Source of the DNA: Hyphomicrobiaceae bacterium
GTDB taxonomy: Bacteria > Pseudomonadota > Alphaproteobacteria > Rhizobiales > Hyphomicrobiaceae
NCBI GenBank assembly: GCA_022844275.1
Contig: JALHMB010000005.1
Span: 310,001-374,000 of the forward strand
Direction: 5' to 3'
DNA: 64,000 bases
The translations under genes and the position numbers were made by a program. The notes beneath the pieces were generated by a model. It did no database searches and was not told the DNA's origin. It worked only from the letters and a program-made list of their open reading frames with translations. This document shows positions 1 through 9,113 of this stretch, in pieces (position 1 is the stretch's first letter; the number at the start of each line of letters is the position of its first letter).

Positions 1-131
1 GCATCAAAAAGACCTCACGAAACGGTGATCTTTCATTGACGGCGTGCTGATGAGCCGTTGATGCGCCGGGCGTTTACTGCCGGTCACGCGAACGAGGCAT
101 CCCGCCCATCGCGCTACGACTGGAGGAAGCC

Positions 132-293
132 ATGCAGACCCTGAAACACTTGATGATCGCCATTACCGTTCTTGCGGCTTTTGCAGCAGCTCCCGCTTCG
201 GCGAAAACGGTCGCCGACGAGATCTGGGACCAAGTCAACCAGACCATGCCGCATCGGCCTAGCAACGACGAGTTCCGGGACGCGCTCCCCTAA
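132..293 (+). CDS. small secreted protein, 53 aa
   Basis: Short reading frame preceded by a clear GGAGG ribosome binding site about 5 bases upstream. The first 25 residues form a typical Sec signal peptide: positive start, hydrophobic core and an ASA-K cleavage site. This leaves a mature peptide of under 30 residues that is rich in acidic and polar side chains. I do not recognise a family. Its nearest neighbours are also short or exported proteins. The ribosome binding site plus signal peptide make it likely real despite its size; function unknown. Confidence 0.6.
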   Translation: MQTLKHLMIAITVLAAFAAAPASAKTVADEIWDQVNQTMPHRPSNDEFRDALP

Positions 294-332
294 CTCCAAC
301 AACTGAAAACAGTCAGAGTAGGAACCTGCACA

Positions 333-653
333 ATGATCATCGACGAACGAACGAGCCTCGATGCTGATGCAGGTGAAGCGACCGCAAGGGCGCTTCAGCG
401 CGGCCTAACTTGCGGGATGTTGTCGACGACGAGCCATCATGACGTCACGGCCGCATCCCGCAACTTCGATCGAATTTATGGATGGTCGCGGCTGCGCGGC
501 TGCGCCGTATCGGTCGAGGCGGACGAAGTTTCGATTGCAGATATCCTCTCGCACGAGGCGGCCATAGCGAAGATCGAGCGGCACCTTCGCGGAACGCGCG
601 AGATCAAGGCTCCAGCCGATCCTCTGTGCAAGCGTCAGGCGGAACTGCCTTGA
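333..653 (+). CDS. hypothetical protein, 106 aa
   Basis: Open frame of 106 codons with plausible protein composition (a run of charged and helical residues in the C-terminal half, three cysteines), but no family, signal peptide or membrane segment that I can recognise. The ribosome binding site upstream of the ATG is weak. It lies between the small secreted protein and an opposite-strand secreted protein, so it fills an otherwise empty gap. It could be a spurious frame; conservation in relatives would decide. Confidence 0.35.
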   Translation: MIIDERTSLDADAGEATARALQRGLTCGMLSTTSHHDVTAASRNFDRIYGWSRLRGCAVSVEADEVSIADILSHEAAIAKIERHLRGTREIKAPADPLCKRQAELP

Positions 654-717
654 CGTCGACGAGGGCGGCGCGCCACACGGAAGTGGGATACGTGCGGCGT
701 GCCATCAGTTGCCCGGC

Positions 718-996
718 TCAGGAGCAAGACTGCTCCATACGCCAGCTCGTGACCTTGCAGCTCTCGCGACCCTGCCGATCGAACGTGCAGGTGCGAACCG
801 GAAAGCGCCGGTACGAGCAGTAGTAGCCCGGGAACAGAAAACCTTCGTAGCCCTTCAGCGGGCGGTCGCTCTCGTAGGTCCACTGCTCGATGCGGCGGCC
901 TCGGGCTTCCGCGTCTCCTGCCGTCAGCATGGCCGTGCCGCCGACGCCGATGGCAAGAGCGGCGAGCAGAACGCGGCGGATCAGTTTCCTCGACAT
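718..996 (-). CDS. small secreted cysteine-containing protein, 92 aa
   Basis: The start was placed at an ATG that follows GAGAGG by about 7 bases, rather than at the longer in-frame start 24 bases upstream. Residues 1-31 are a signal peptide (MSRKLIRR, a hydrophobic stretch, then a GDAEA cleavage region). The mature part is short, aromatic and basic with four cysteines (C-S-Y, T-C-T, S-C-K and near the end), suggesting one or two disulphides in the periplasm. No family recognised. Antisense frames over the same stretch are longer but look like shadows. Confidence 0.6.
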   Translation of the reverse strand: MSRKLIRRVLLAALAIGVGGTAMLTAGDAEARGRRIEQWTYESDRPLKGYEGFLFPGYYCSYRRFPVRTCTFDRQGRESCKVTSWRMEQSCS

Positions 997-1268
997 CGTC
1001 GTATCCTCTCGTTTGATCATCCGGATCCGTCAAACCGAAGGATCTCGGGCGACGGCTTACCCTCATGACCTAACCGAGGACGTGCTCGGGCCGCTGTACC
1101 GCCGGGAACAGTCGCGGATAACTCATGACGCTAGAGCTGGCGCCTGCGGGGCCGACACCCGGCCGCCGCTCGCCGGCCTATGGCGAATGAACCTTTTCCA
1201 TCCTCGCGGCGACTGAGGTTGTGCGCGGACGTAATCGCGCGCCCTGAACGCAACCCACGAGGATGACC

Positions 1269-2459
1269 ATGCCTACCCCGACTGCACTCCGCACGACGGC
1301 CGGCGCGCTCGCCATTGCCCTTCTCCTCCCGGGCAGCGGCGCGCAGGCGGAAACGGCCGACATCAAGGTTCCCAAGGTCGTGGTTTCGACGGCCTTCAAC
1401 GCTGCCCTGGCATCGATGAAGATCAAGCTCGACAACTACGGTGCCAAGCACGGCACGAGCTGGCTCGACCAGCAGAGCACCATCGTGATGCCCGGCGGCG
1501 GCATCAAGAAGTTCTCGCTCCCCGAGAGCGAGTTCGACATCGGTGATTACCGCAAGCTGAAGCACTACATCGATGACTTGACCACGTCACAGCTGTCGGC
1601 GGTCGTCGCCGGCGACCGGATCATGCTCAGCATCGCCTTCGAAAGCCAGGGCGAGGAGGTTAAGGGCAAGTGCGTGCGCCGGCTCTTCGGCAAGTGGGGT
1701 GAGTGCTCGCTCGACATGGAGCGCGACGTTCACCTCGACAATTCACGCATCGAGATGTCCGTCGTTCCCGTCGCCTACAAGGGTTCGGTCTCGATCGGCT
1801 CGCCGCAGGTGAGCTTCAAGACCGACATCAAGATCGCGAGCAAGCTCTGCCAGGCTTTCTCGGGCATCTGCGGCAAGATCGAGAACCGCATCAAGGGCGA
1901 GATCACCAAGGGCATCGAGGGCGCAGCACTTGCGCAGCTCAAGTCCGCGGGCGTGCGTGATGCGGTGGCAAACGGCGTGCGCAGTGCCGTGCCCTTCAAG
2001 TCGTTGATCGACCCGAAGTGGACGGTCAAGTCGGTGAAGAGCCAGGGCTCGGATTTCGTCGTGACCGTCGAGCGGCCCGACACGATCGATGAGGACAGCG
2101 TCAGCGCGCTCTCCCTGAAGCCCGTCGTGCCGACACAGACCACGGCGTGCCCGGCGAACGTCAAGCTTGCCGCGACGATCAAGATGAAGCACGCCGTGGC
2201 CGGCACCGGCCAGCTCTCCTACGAGGACGGCAGCAAGTCGAACGTTTTCAACTGGCAGGCGAAGAAGGGCCAGACCGTGACCTCTGTCGTATCGCGGACG
2301 GTCAAGGGCCAGCCGGGCAAGATGACGAAAGGCACTGCCGTGATGAAGCTCTCGTGGAAGGGCACGGACGGCAAGACGTACAGTCGCGCGTCGAACGTCG
2401 CGAAGTTCTCTGTGACGTGTTCGAAGGCAGCGGGCGGCGGGATCGCACTGAAGAAGTAG
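1269..2459 (+). CDS. secreted protein of unknown function, 396 aa
   Basis: Start chosen at the second of two closely spaced ATGs, because CACGAGGA sits 6 bases before it and abuts the first. Residues 1-28 form a signal peptide ending GAQA-E. The mature protein is polar and beta-rich in character, with cysteine pairs near residues 137-148 and 197-203 and two more cysteines in a C-terminal segment of about 100 residues that resembles a beta-sandwich repeat. No catalytic motif was seen. It stands alone with a strong terminator behind it. Likely a periplasmic or surface protein; family not recognised. Confidence 0.75.
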   Translation: MPTPTALRTTAGALAIALLLPGSGAQAETADIKVPKVVVSTAFNAALASMKIKLDNYGAKHGTSWLDQQSTIVMPGGGIKKFSLPESEFDIGDYRKLKHYIDDLTTSQLSAVVAGDRIMLSIAFESQGEEVKGKCVRRLFGKWGECSLDMERDVHLDNSRIEMSVVPVAYKGSVSIGSPQVSFKTDIKIASKLCQAFSGICGKIENRIKGEITKGIEGAALAQLKSAGVRDAVANGVRSAVPFKSLIDPKWTVKSVKSQGSDFVVTVERPDTIDEDSVSALSLKPVVPTQTTACPANVKLAATIKMKHAVAGTGQLSYEDGSKSNVFNWQAKKGQTVTSVVSRTVKGQPGKMTKGTAVMKLSWKGTDGKTYSRASNVAKFSVTCSKAAGGGIALKK

Positions 2460-2482
2460 GATCCGCCGACTTGCAGACAAAC

Positions 2483-2516
2483 GCGGCCAGCCACTAATCC
2501 GGCTGGCCGCTTCTGC
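2483..2516 (+). terminator. intrinsic terminator after the secreted 396-aa protein
   Basis: Perfect 10-bp stem GCGGCCAGCC / GGCTGGCCGC with an 8-base loop, followed by the T-rich stretch TTCTGCTTTC. It lies 24 bases after the stop codon and just before the convergent opposite-strand gene ends. Confidence 0.75.
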
Positions 2517-2526
2517 TTTCGCGAAA

Positions 2527-4029
2527 CTAGTTGCTACGGCGCTCGACGCCACCGTCCTCGCTCACGATTGCGAACCGGCCATCGATACGGGCAATACCAA
2601 GCGTCGTGAAGCCGATGCCGCCGCGCGTATCCTTGTCGTTGGACACGTCGTATTGATAGCGGAACGTGATCTCCACCGTGTCGTTCGGCCCAGGCTTCGC
2701 GCGAAGGCTATCCTCGATCAGCTCGAACTGCCGTCGCGGCCAACGCTTGTAATAATTTGATTTCTCGACCAGCACGGCTTCGCGCGTGAGCACGCCTCTC
2801 TTGTAGTAGTTGACGCGCGGTGCAAAGAGATCCGCGCGACCGCGGTGATCGACCATCCCATGACCGAGATATTCGAGCGCGATGAAACGGTAGAGCTGCT
2901 CGCGCAGGCGCTCGCCATCGCGGTCCTTGGTGGTCTGGGCAGGCTTCTCCGAGAGCTCGGCAAGGCTGGTCGAGGGCGATAGCAGATACCAGTAGGCAAG
3001 CTCGAGCCCGCTTCCGAATTCCTCCTGACTGTCATTGCGGAAGAACCATGCCGAGACTTTGCCATTGTCCATGGTGACGTCGATCGTGCATGTCCCGCCT
3101 CTCGGCGCCACGTCGCTCGTGTAGCGAATGCCATTTGGATGCGTCTCGCGACGCGGCGGCGAAAGACCACGGCAGATATCCGGATCGCCGCCAGCGCCAT
3201 ACCGCTCCACCGCGAAGTAGTTCATGTTCACGCAGGCATTGCACATGCCGGGCTCATCGACCGCCACCTCGCGATCGAGCCCATAGAGATGAATACGGAA
3301 GCGGATGACCTTGCCGATCGTGTCCACGTTGTAGAAGGCGTCAGGTCCCTGAGCCATCATCTCGGACATCAGCTCCGGCGTGATGCGCTTCACATCGTTG
3401 CCGACGCCGAGCCGCATGAACTCCGACATGGAGCGGATGCCTTCGCTGAAGGCGAGGCGAATCTGATCGGCTTCGACGAGGACTTTGCCCTCACCTGTAG
3501 TCCCCGGAATATACGGGGCATGAAAGGCGAGGATGCCGCGCACATGCAGGTAGCGGTTGAGCTCGCCTTTCCAAGGAAAGGTTCCACCCATGAAGATGAC
3601 CGCACAGGCGGAGTAGCATTCGGCATCCTCGGCGACGGCCGTGCCGATGCTCTTTTCCATGAGGTAGCGGGCGACGCGCAGCCCCTCGCGGTAGTCACCG
3701 CCGGGAGAATTGAGGCACAGGCGCGGTACGTCATCGAGCCGGCGCCCGCTCTGCTGATCGAGGACACTCTGCAGTCTCTCGAGGTCACCGACCTCGACCA
3801 CCCCATTCAGCAGCACATTGCATTCGATCGGCGCTTCCTGGCGCAGGTTGTGGCCGACGCCGCTGTCGACGTCGATGCTGCCGTTGTGCTGATTGTCGAA
3901 ACGCTCGAGCTGGATCACCTCGATGCGCGCGGCGCTGGCTTCGTTCCTGACGTCACAGGCCAACAACAGCAGCGCACCGAACAGAATATTGCGCAAGGAC
4001 GATGTCACATGCCACTCCGGCTCGTTCAT
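2527..4029 (-). CDS. periplasmic ClpP/crotonase-fold protein (COG3904-like), 500 aa
   Basis: Start taken at MNEPEW; the open frame runs further upstream only into the tail of the neighbouring gene. Residues 12-25 form a hydrophobic signal with LLAC-D at 22-26, so it may be a lipoprotein, though a type I site follows at EASAA. Residues 70-200 carry a ClpP-like fold: NSPGGD at 107-112, the probable nucleophile Ser140 in C-Y-S-A-C, and His170 in AFHAP. About 300 C-terminal residues with four cysteines are unassigned. Known relatives are predicted periplasmic proteins without an established substrate. The gene follows the monooxygenase by about 50 bases on the same strand. Confidence 0.75.
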   Translation of the reverse strand: MNEPEWHVTSSLRNILFGALLLLACDVRNEASAARIEVIQLERFDNQHNGSIDVDSGVGHNLRQEAPIECNVLLNGVVEVGDLERLQSVLDQQSGRRLDDVPRLCLNSPGGDYREGLRVARYLMEKSIGTAVAEDAECYSACAVIFMGGTFPWKGELNRYLHVRGILAFHAPYIPGTTGEGKVLVEADQIRLAFSEGIRSMSEFMRLGVGNDVKRITPELMSEMMAQGPDAFYNVDTIGKVIRFRIHLYGLDREVAVDEPGMCNACVNMNYFAVERYGAGGDPDICRGLSPPRRETHPNGIRYTSDVAPRGGTCTIDVTMDNGKVSAWFFRNDSQEEFGSGLELAYWYLLSPSTSLAELSEKPAQTTKDRDGERLREQLYRFIALEYLGHGMVDHRGRADLFAPRVNYYKRGVLTREAVLVEKSNYYKRWPRRQFELIEDSLRAKPGPNDTVEITFRYQYDVSNDKDTRGGIGFTTLGIARIDGRFAIVSEDGGVERRSN

Positions 4030-4081
4030 GTGCAATGGACGTACAGCTAATCGATTTGCAGAGAATACAGGAGATGTCGTC

Positions 4082-5356
4082 TCACGGGGAGCGGTCCGAA
4101 ATCGCGACGATGGGCGCTCGGCTGTTGAGCGTATCGCGATCGAAACCCGCCAACTGCTTGTAGCCGGCGGCCACATTCTCCAGTTCGGCGGTAGACAACA
4201 CGTCCTCGATGCGGCCGTACCCCGCCGGCGCGCGCTCTTCAACGAGTTGCATGACTTGCTCGGGACCGTTCCCGCGATTGGCGACCACGATCCGAGCCGT
4301 TGCCGGATTGCGCTCCGCCGCGTAGGCGACAAGAGCCTCGGGGACCTCTCCGTGCGTCAGTATCTCGCGCGTGAGAACGCGCGCGTCGAGGATGGCCTGC
4401 GACGCGCCATTGGAGCCGATCGGGTACATGGGATGTGCGGCATCCCCAAGGAGTGTGATGCGCCCACCGCCCCAGCTCGCCAGGGGATCGCGATCGACCA
4501 TCGGGTATTCGTAGCAGGCACTCGCATTGCGGATGAGCCCCGGAACGTCGAGCCAGCCGAACTGCCAGCGCTCGAAGAACGGAAGGAAGTCCTTGAGACG
4601 GCCAGGGCGTTTCCAGTCCTCCCGGCGCCACTCATGACTGGCGTCGTAGCGCAGCTCGGCAATCCAGTTCACGAGCGCGCGCCCCTGATCGAACGCCTGA
4701 CGCGAGATCGGATAGCAGACGAACTTCTGCCGCTCGTGTCCCGCCATGATCATAGTGCGGCCATCGAGTAGGCTCGTGCTTTCAGTCACACCGCGCCAGA
4801 GGATAGCGCCGTTCCATTTCGGTGGACCTTCGTCCGGCACGAATTTCGCTCTGAGCGTCGAGTGGATGCCGTCGCAGCCGACAAGGACGGTGCCTTCGGC
4901 CACTTCCCGCGGCGCCCCGGTGCGCCTATCGACGAATGATGCCCGCACACCGTCCGCCGTCTCGTCCACAGCAGAGAAATGGCGGTCGGTGCGGATTGCA
5001 TCGGGGCCAAGGCGCGCGAGCACCGCGCGATACAGGATCATCTGCAGCTCGCCGCGGTGGATCGAGAACTGGGGCCAGTTGTAACCCGCCGCCTGTCCGC
5101 GCGGCTCAGACCATATGAGCTGACCCCGTTTCGTGTAGTAGGAGAGCGTCGAAGTCGGAATGGCGATCTCGGCGATCTCATCGGCGAGGCCGAGCTCGGT
5201 CAGCTCGCGCATGGCATGCGGCAATAGATTGATGCCGACTCCAAGAGGCTCCAGCTTCTCGACGCTCTCATAGACGCGCGCCGCGATCCCTGCCTGGTGC
5301 AGACTCAGAGCAAGCGTAAGCCCACCAATTCCCGCTCCGACAATGACGACCGTCAC
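4082..5356 (-). CDS. FAD-dependent monooxygenase (salicylate / 3-hydroxybenzoate hydroxylase type), 424 aa
   Basis: Begins with a GTG codon 7 bases after GAGAGGGA, directly ahead of the Rossmann motif VIVGAGIGGLTLAL (residues 4-17). It carries the DG motif region VGCDGIHSTLR and the second FAD motif GDAAHPMYPIGSNGASQAI, the pattern of class A flavoprotein aromatic hydroxylases, which use NAD(P)H and oxygen to hydroxylate a phenolic or heteroaromatic ring. Length is normal. It is divergent from a racemase-fold gene with a shared 148-bp promoter region, suggesting one catabolic unit. The substrate cannot be told from sequence. Confidence 0.8.
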   Translation of the reverse strand: MTVVIVGAGIGGLTLALSLHQAGIAARVYESVEKLEPLGVGINLLPHAMRELTELGLADEIAEIAIPTSTLSYYTKRGQLIWSEPRGQAAGYNWPQFSIHRGELQMILYRAVLARLGPDAIRTDRHFSAVDETADGVRASFVDRRTGAPREVAEGTVLVGCDGIHSTLRAKFVPDEGPPKWNGAILWRGVTESTSLLDGRTMIMAGHERQKFVCYPISRQAFDQGRALVNWIAELRYDASHEWRREDWKRPGRLKDFLPFFERWQFGWLDVPGLIRNASACYEYPMVDRDPLASWGGGRITLLGDAAHPMYPIGSNGASQAILDARVLTREILTHGEVPEALVAYAAERNPATARIVVANRGNGPEQVMQLVEERAPAGYGRIEDVLSTAELENVAAGYKQLAGFDRDTLNSRAPIVAISDRSP

Positions 5357-5504
5357 GACGCAATCCCTCTCGGCTACTCCTGCCCCATACGCAGCACACT
5401 TTCCGTTGGCGAGGAAGGGTGTCCGTGTAGAAAGCCCGGTAGACGACCCAACTCGGGCGCTGCATGATGCCGGCTTCCCGATAGTGCGACTGCGAGGCTG
5501 GCTA

Positions 5505-6251
5505 ATGCCTGATGCTCTTGGATGGCGGCGCAAGTTCGGCGTGATGGCGCCATCGACCAATACCATCGTCCAGCCGGACTTCGACGATATGCGGCCCATC
5601 GGTGTTACGAACCACTACAGCCGCATATTCACGCCCAACGTGAAGACCTTGAGCAACGAATCCTTCCGCGCCGGCGTCGACACGATCGGCAGCAATGTCA
5701 TGGATGCGATCCGGAGCGTCATGACGTGCGAGCCCGACTATCTCATCATGGGCATCTCGGCGCTCTCATTCTTCGGTGGCGCAAAGGGTGCGGAGACCTT
5801 CTCGAAGCGCATCGTCGAGGAAACGGGGCTCAAGATTACCACCGGCAGCCAGGCGACATCGGCTGCCATAGAAGCCATTGGCGGCATCAAGCGCATTGCG
5901 GTGCTGACGCCGTACTGGCCGGTCATGAACGCCGAGGTGAAGCGCTATTTCGGAGATGTCGGGCTGACGGTCGTCCGCGATACCGCGCTCCAGTGCAAAT
6001 CGTGGACGGGTATTGCCGAGGTGACGACGGCCGAATGCCGCAAAGTGATCCGGGCGCTCGACGGCGACGACGTCGATGCGATCATCCAGGTCGGCACGAA
6101 CCTCTCGATGGTTCGACTCGCGGCGGCGGCGGAACTCTGGCTTGGAAAGCCGGTGATCGCGATCAACACTGCGACCTACTGGCACGCGCTACGCACGAAC
6201 GGCATCAAAGATCGGAAAGCCGGTTTCGGCCGGCTGCTCGAGGAGTTCTGA
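5505..6251 (+). CDS. Asp/Glu racemase-superfamily protein (arylmalonate decarboxylase / maleate isomerase-like), 248 aa
   Basis: Start set at MPDALG, 7 bases after GAGG; a longer open frame exists but overlaps the divergent gene. The fold signature is visible: FGVMAPSTNT near the N-terminus, MGISALSFFGG at 82-92, which parallels the MGTS oxyanion region of arylmalonate decarboxylase, and a second half ending VIAINTATYWHALR. The cysteine expected in the second half of decarboxylases and isomerases is replaced by Gly197 in QVGTN. The first site has no cysteine either. Family membership is good; activity is uncertain and may be a ring-cleavage-acid isomerase, a decarboxylase or something else. 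Confidence 0.7.
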   Translation: MPDALGWRRKFGVMAPSTNTIVQPDFDDMRPIGVTNHYSRIFTPNVKTLSNESFRAGVDTIGSNVMDAIRSVMTCEPDYLIMGISALSFFGGAKGAETFSKRIVEETGLKITTGSQATSAAIEAIGGIKRIAVLTPYWPVMNAEVKRYFGDVGLTVVRDTALQCKSWTGIAEVTTAECRKVIRALDGDDVDAIIQVGTNLSMVRLAAAAELWLGKPVIAINTATYWHALRTNGIKDRKAGFGRLLEEF

Positions 6252-6270
6252 GCCCCTTTCGAGCAGCCGG
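6230..6270 (+). terminator. hairpin, probable terminator at the end of the racemase-fold gene
   Basis: Perfect 12-bp inverted repeat CCGGCTGCTCGA / TCGAGCAGCCGG with a 17-base loop that includes the stop codon. There is no strong T run, so termination may be weak. It sits between convergent genes and could serve both. Confidence 0.5.
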
Positions 6271-6280
6271 AAATCTGGGC

Positions 6281-6466
6281 CTACTGTTTTGGCGTCTCCG
6301 CAGGCGGAGTGGCAGGTATCGTGGGCGTCGCCGCCGGCGCGGGCGCCGGTTGGGTTGCGGGGGTTGTCGCTGCTGGCGGCGTATCGCCATCGGGCAGAGG
6401 CACGACATACCAAGCCACGGCGAGCGCAAGAACGAGGGCTGCAATCACAATTGCGGTTCTGTTCAT
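6281..6466 (-). CDS. small single-pass membrane protein with Pro/Ala/Thr tail, 61 aa
   Basis: Start at MNRTAIV, about 8 bases after GGAAGGA. One hydrophobic segment (residues 5-22) is followed by a low-complexity tail of proline, alanine and threonine repeats ending in ETPKQ. This is the usual look of a small inner-membrane protein with an extended periplasmic arm. No family recognised; the tail may be a spacer through the periplasm. Confidence 0.6.
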   Translation of the reverse strand: MNRTAIVIAALVLALAVAWYVVPLPDGDTPPAATTPATQPAPAPAATPTIPATPPAETPKQ

Positions 6467-6723
6467 TATGGGGGTCCTTCCCACTCGTTGGGGCGGCGCC
6501 GAGGCGCCGCGTCCTCGATGCCGGAGACGGTCGGCACATGAGCGCCGGACCGCACTGTCCGGACGACCAGCTTTCGCGCGTCATGCGTTCATATCGTGAC
6601 GCTGAGGTGATCAATACGAGGCGCCCAAATTAGGCAGACGCCGGTCTTTCTCTTTACGCAATATGAATGGACGCGCGCTACTCTCGCCGATTGCACGCTA
6701 CGCGCAGCTCGTGAGGCGCCGCC

Positions 6724-7011
6724 ATGTTCGACATTTTCATTGTGCTCGCCTTCCTCAGCGCCCTCGCGTGGATTGCCTTGCGCGCCTATCTCAATTCAGA
6801 CGGCGTCTATCTGAAGAGCCTGATTGGTTTCGGCGCAGCAATTGCCGTTGCCCTGTGCGTCTGGCTTCTCGCTGGTCGGTTCATCGCGAATGAAGCCGGC
6901 CTTGGCGCGTTGATCGTATTCCTCATGGCTGTCGCCGTCGCTGGCATCGTGGCTCTGGTCGCCTGCATGTCGGCAACGCTGCGCTATGTCCTGGATACGC
7001 TCAGCCGATAG
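6724..7011 (+). CDS. small integral membrane protein, 95 aa
   Basis: ATG preceded by GTGAGGCG. Three predicted membrane segments at about residues 2-20, 32-52 and 60-84, with a short charged C-terminus. No signature residues or family recognised. It ends just before the convergent purK gene. The codon pattern and hydrophobic periodicity support a real gene. Confidence 0.65.
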   Translation: MFDIFIVLAFLSALAWIALRAYLNSDGVYLKSLIGFGAAIAVALCVWLLAGRFIANEAGLGALIVFLMAVAVAGIVALVACMSATLRYVLDTLSR

Positions 7012-7021
7012 CACCTGCAGT

Positions 7022-8122
7022 TCACGGCCCGCGCGGAGCGAGCCGCGTCACATGCCCCATCTTGCGGCCCTGGCGCGCTTCACGCTTGCCGTAGAGGTGC
7101 AGGCAGAGATCACGATCGGCAGCGAGCGCCGGCCAGGCATCGGCCTCGTGACCGATGAGATTGCGCATCTCCGCATTGCTGTGACGCGCGGTCGTGCCGA
7201 GCGGCCAGCCGGCAACGGCACGGATATGATTCTCGAACTGCGAGACGGCGCACGCATCCATCGTCCAATGGCCGGAATTGTGCACGCGCGGCGCGATCTC
7301 GTTAACGAGAAGCGGCGTGGTGGACTTGTCGCCGAGGTAGAACATCTCCACGCCGAGCACGCCAACATAGTCGAGCGCTGAAGCGATGCGTCCCGCGACA
7401 TCGCGCGCGCGCGCGTCGATGGCAGCTGAAAGCCCGGCCGGCACAACGGAGCTCCGCAAGATGCCGCCTTCGTGCGTGTTGCGCGGCACGTCATAGCAGG
7501 CAAGGCTGCCATCCTGCGCACGCACGCCGATCACGGAGATCTCGAAGGCGAAATCGATGCGCCGCTCGAGCACCGCAGGCACGCTGCCAAGACCAGCAAA
7601 TGCAGCGGCGAGATCGCCCGGTACGGCGACACGGGCCTGACCTTTGCCATCATAGCCGAGCCGCGCCGTCTTCAGGATGGCCGGCGACTGCCAGCCAGCC
7701 ATGGTCGCTGCGGCCGCCGCGACGTCGCTCGCTTCCCGAACGGCAACGAACGGCGCGACGGGAATGCCGAGTCCGGCAATGAAGGCTTTCTCGACACTGC
7801 GATCCTGTGCGACGCGGAGCGCCTGCGGACCGGGCCGCACGGCGACCCGACGCGCGAGATGCTCGGCGGCAACCACCGGGACGTTCTCGAACTCGTAGGT
7901 TACCACGTCGACGGCGCGAGCAAACTCATCGAGCCGCGCAAGGTTCTCGTAGGGCCCGATGAGATGGCTGCCGGCAACGTCGAGCGCCGGTCCCCAGTCA
8001 TCGGAGTAGATGGCCGCGCGGAAGCCGAGCTCGGCCGCCGCCTGCACAAGCATCTTGGCGAGCTGCCCGCCACCAAGAATTCCGATTACGCTATGCGGTG
8101 CGAGCGGCGCCGGTAACGTCAT
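7022..8122 (-). CDS. purK: N5-carboxyaminoimidazole ribonucleotide synthase, 366 aa
   Basis: ATP-grasp enzyme that converts aminoimidazole ribonucleotide, ATP and bicarbonate to N5-CAIR in purine synthesis. Seen: N-terminal [11 protein letters not shown] (about residues 14-24), the ATP-grasp core with [12 protein letters not shown] and the EISVI strand, and [14 protein letters not shown], a hallmark of PurK. The ATG overlaps the purE stop codon (ATGA), so translation is probably coupled. Length is normal for the family. Its product is the substrate of PurE, encoded immediately upstream. Confidence 0.95.
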   Translation of the reverse strand: MTLPAPLAPHSVIGILGGGQLAKMLVQAAAELGFRAAIYSDDWGPALDVAGSHLIGPYENLARLDEFARAVDVVTYEFENVPVVAAEHLARRVAVRPGPQALRVAQDRSVEKAFIAGLGIPVAPFVAVREASDVAAAAATMAGWQSPAILKTARLGYDGKGQARVAVPGDLAAAFAGLGSVPAVLERRIDFAFEISVIGVRAQDGSLACYDVPRNTHEGGILRSSVVPAGLSAAIDARARDVAGRIASALDYVGVLGVEMFYLGDKSTTPLLVNEIAPRVHNSGHWTMDACAVSQFENHIRAVAGWPLGTTARHSNAEMRNLIGHEADAWPALAADRDLCLHLYGKREARQGRKMGHVTRLAPRGP

Positions 8123-8613
8123 GGTCCTTCGGGTGCCTCGGGAATGCTCGCGGTCTGCCGCGCACGCCAGGCATCGAGGCGGTCGGCCAGCGCAACATCG
8201 GAGATGGCGAGGATCTGTGCAGCGAGTAGGCCGGCATTCGCGGCACCGGGCTCGCCGATCGCCAACGTGCCGACGGGAATGCCTGCGGGCATCTGCACGA
8301 TCGAAAGCAGACTGTCCTGGCCGGAGAGCGCGCTGGTCTTGATGGGAACGCCGAGAACGGGCAGCGGCGTCATCGACGCGGTCATGCCCGGCAGATGTGC
8401 GGCACCGCCGGCACCGGCGATGATGATCTTGAAGCCGGCCTCGCGCGCCTTGGTGGCGAAGTCGTAGAGGCGCTTCGGCGTGCGGTGGGCCGAGATGACC
8501 TTGGCCTGATAGCTGACACCCAGCTCGTCGAGAATCTCGGCCGCACGCTTCATGGTCGGCCAGTCCGAACGGCTGCCCATGATGATCGCCACGTCTGCCG
8601 CCGCCCCGGCCAT
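8119..8613 (-). CDS. purE: N5-CAIR mutase, 164 aa
   Basis: Class I PurE, which moves the carboxyl group of N5-CAIR to C4 to give CAIR. Visible motifs: GSRSDWPTM near residue 13, SAHRTP near 41 containing the catalytic histidine, and [12 protein letters not shown] around 68-79. Length is typical. First gene of the purE-purK pair; its stop overlaps the purK start. About 110 bases separate it from the DUF465 gene upstream, which leaves room for its own promoter. Confidence 0.95.
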   Translation of the reverse strand: MAGAAADVAIIMGSRSDWPTMKRAAEILDELGVSYQAKVISAHRTPKRLYDFATKAREAGFKIIIAGAGGAAHLPGMTASMTPLPVLGVPIKTSALSGQDSLLSIVQMPAGIPVGTLAIGEPGAANAGLLAAQILAISDVALADRLDAWRARQTASIPEAPEGP

Positions 8614-8725
8614 TTCCTGCCTCTTCCACTCTCGTTGGGGAAAAAAGAGAAACTATTGATCTGCACCCGCCGCGGCAAGCGCTCCCGCTCGGCATGGTGT
8701 GGACGATCTGCCCAACCTCCAGGGA

Positions 8726-8935
8726 TCACGCGATGATGTCCGGCGTGATCTGGTCCTCGAGCGCGGTAATCCGGTCCTTGAGCAGCAGCTTCTGCTTCTT
8801 GAGCCGCTTGATCGTAACCTGATCGTTGGACTGCTCGGCCTCGAGCTGCACGATGCGCTCATCGAGATCGCGATGCTCGGCGCGCAGCACGGCCAGCAGC
8901 TCGCGCACCTCACGTTCGTCGGGTCGCTGCGTCAA
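8726..8935 (-). CDS. DUF465 (YdcH-like) coiled-coil protein, 69 aa
   Basis: Short, highly charged helical protein: an N-terminal helix with many Arg and Glu residues followed by IKRLKKQKLLLKDRI, the signature of the DUF465/YdcH family of small cytoplasmic proteins of unknown role. It forms a predicted coiled coil over nearly its whole length. Located just upstream of purE on the same strand but separated by more than 100 bases. Confidence 0.8.
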   Translation of the reverse strand: MTQRPDEREVRELLAVLRAEHRDLDERIVQLEAEQSNDQVTIKRLKKQKLLLKDRITALEDQITPDIIA

Positions 8936-9113
8936 TGGGCTCTGCTCCGCTCATCCGTGGCCGAACAGTGCTCCGGCATATCTCCGACGACGACGACGCG
9001 CAAGTGAGGCTTTGGGCGACGCCGGATGCGGCCATTGCCCCCTTGCCTCGGCCAAGCTGCCCCGTTCATTCTCAATGCTCATGATGGCGGGGCGATGCCT
9101 AAAGGACGAATTG

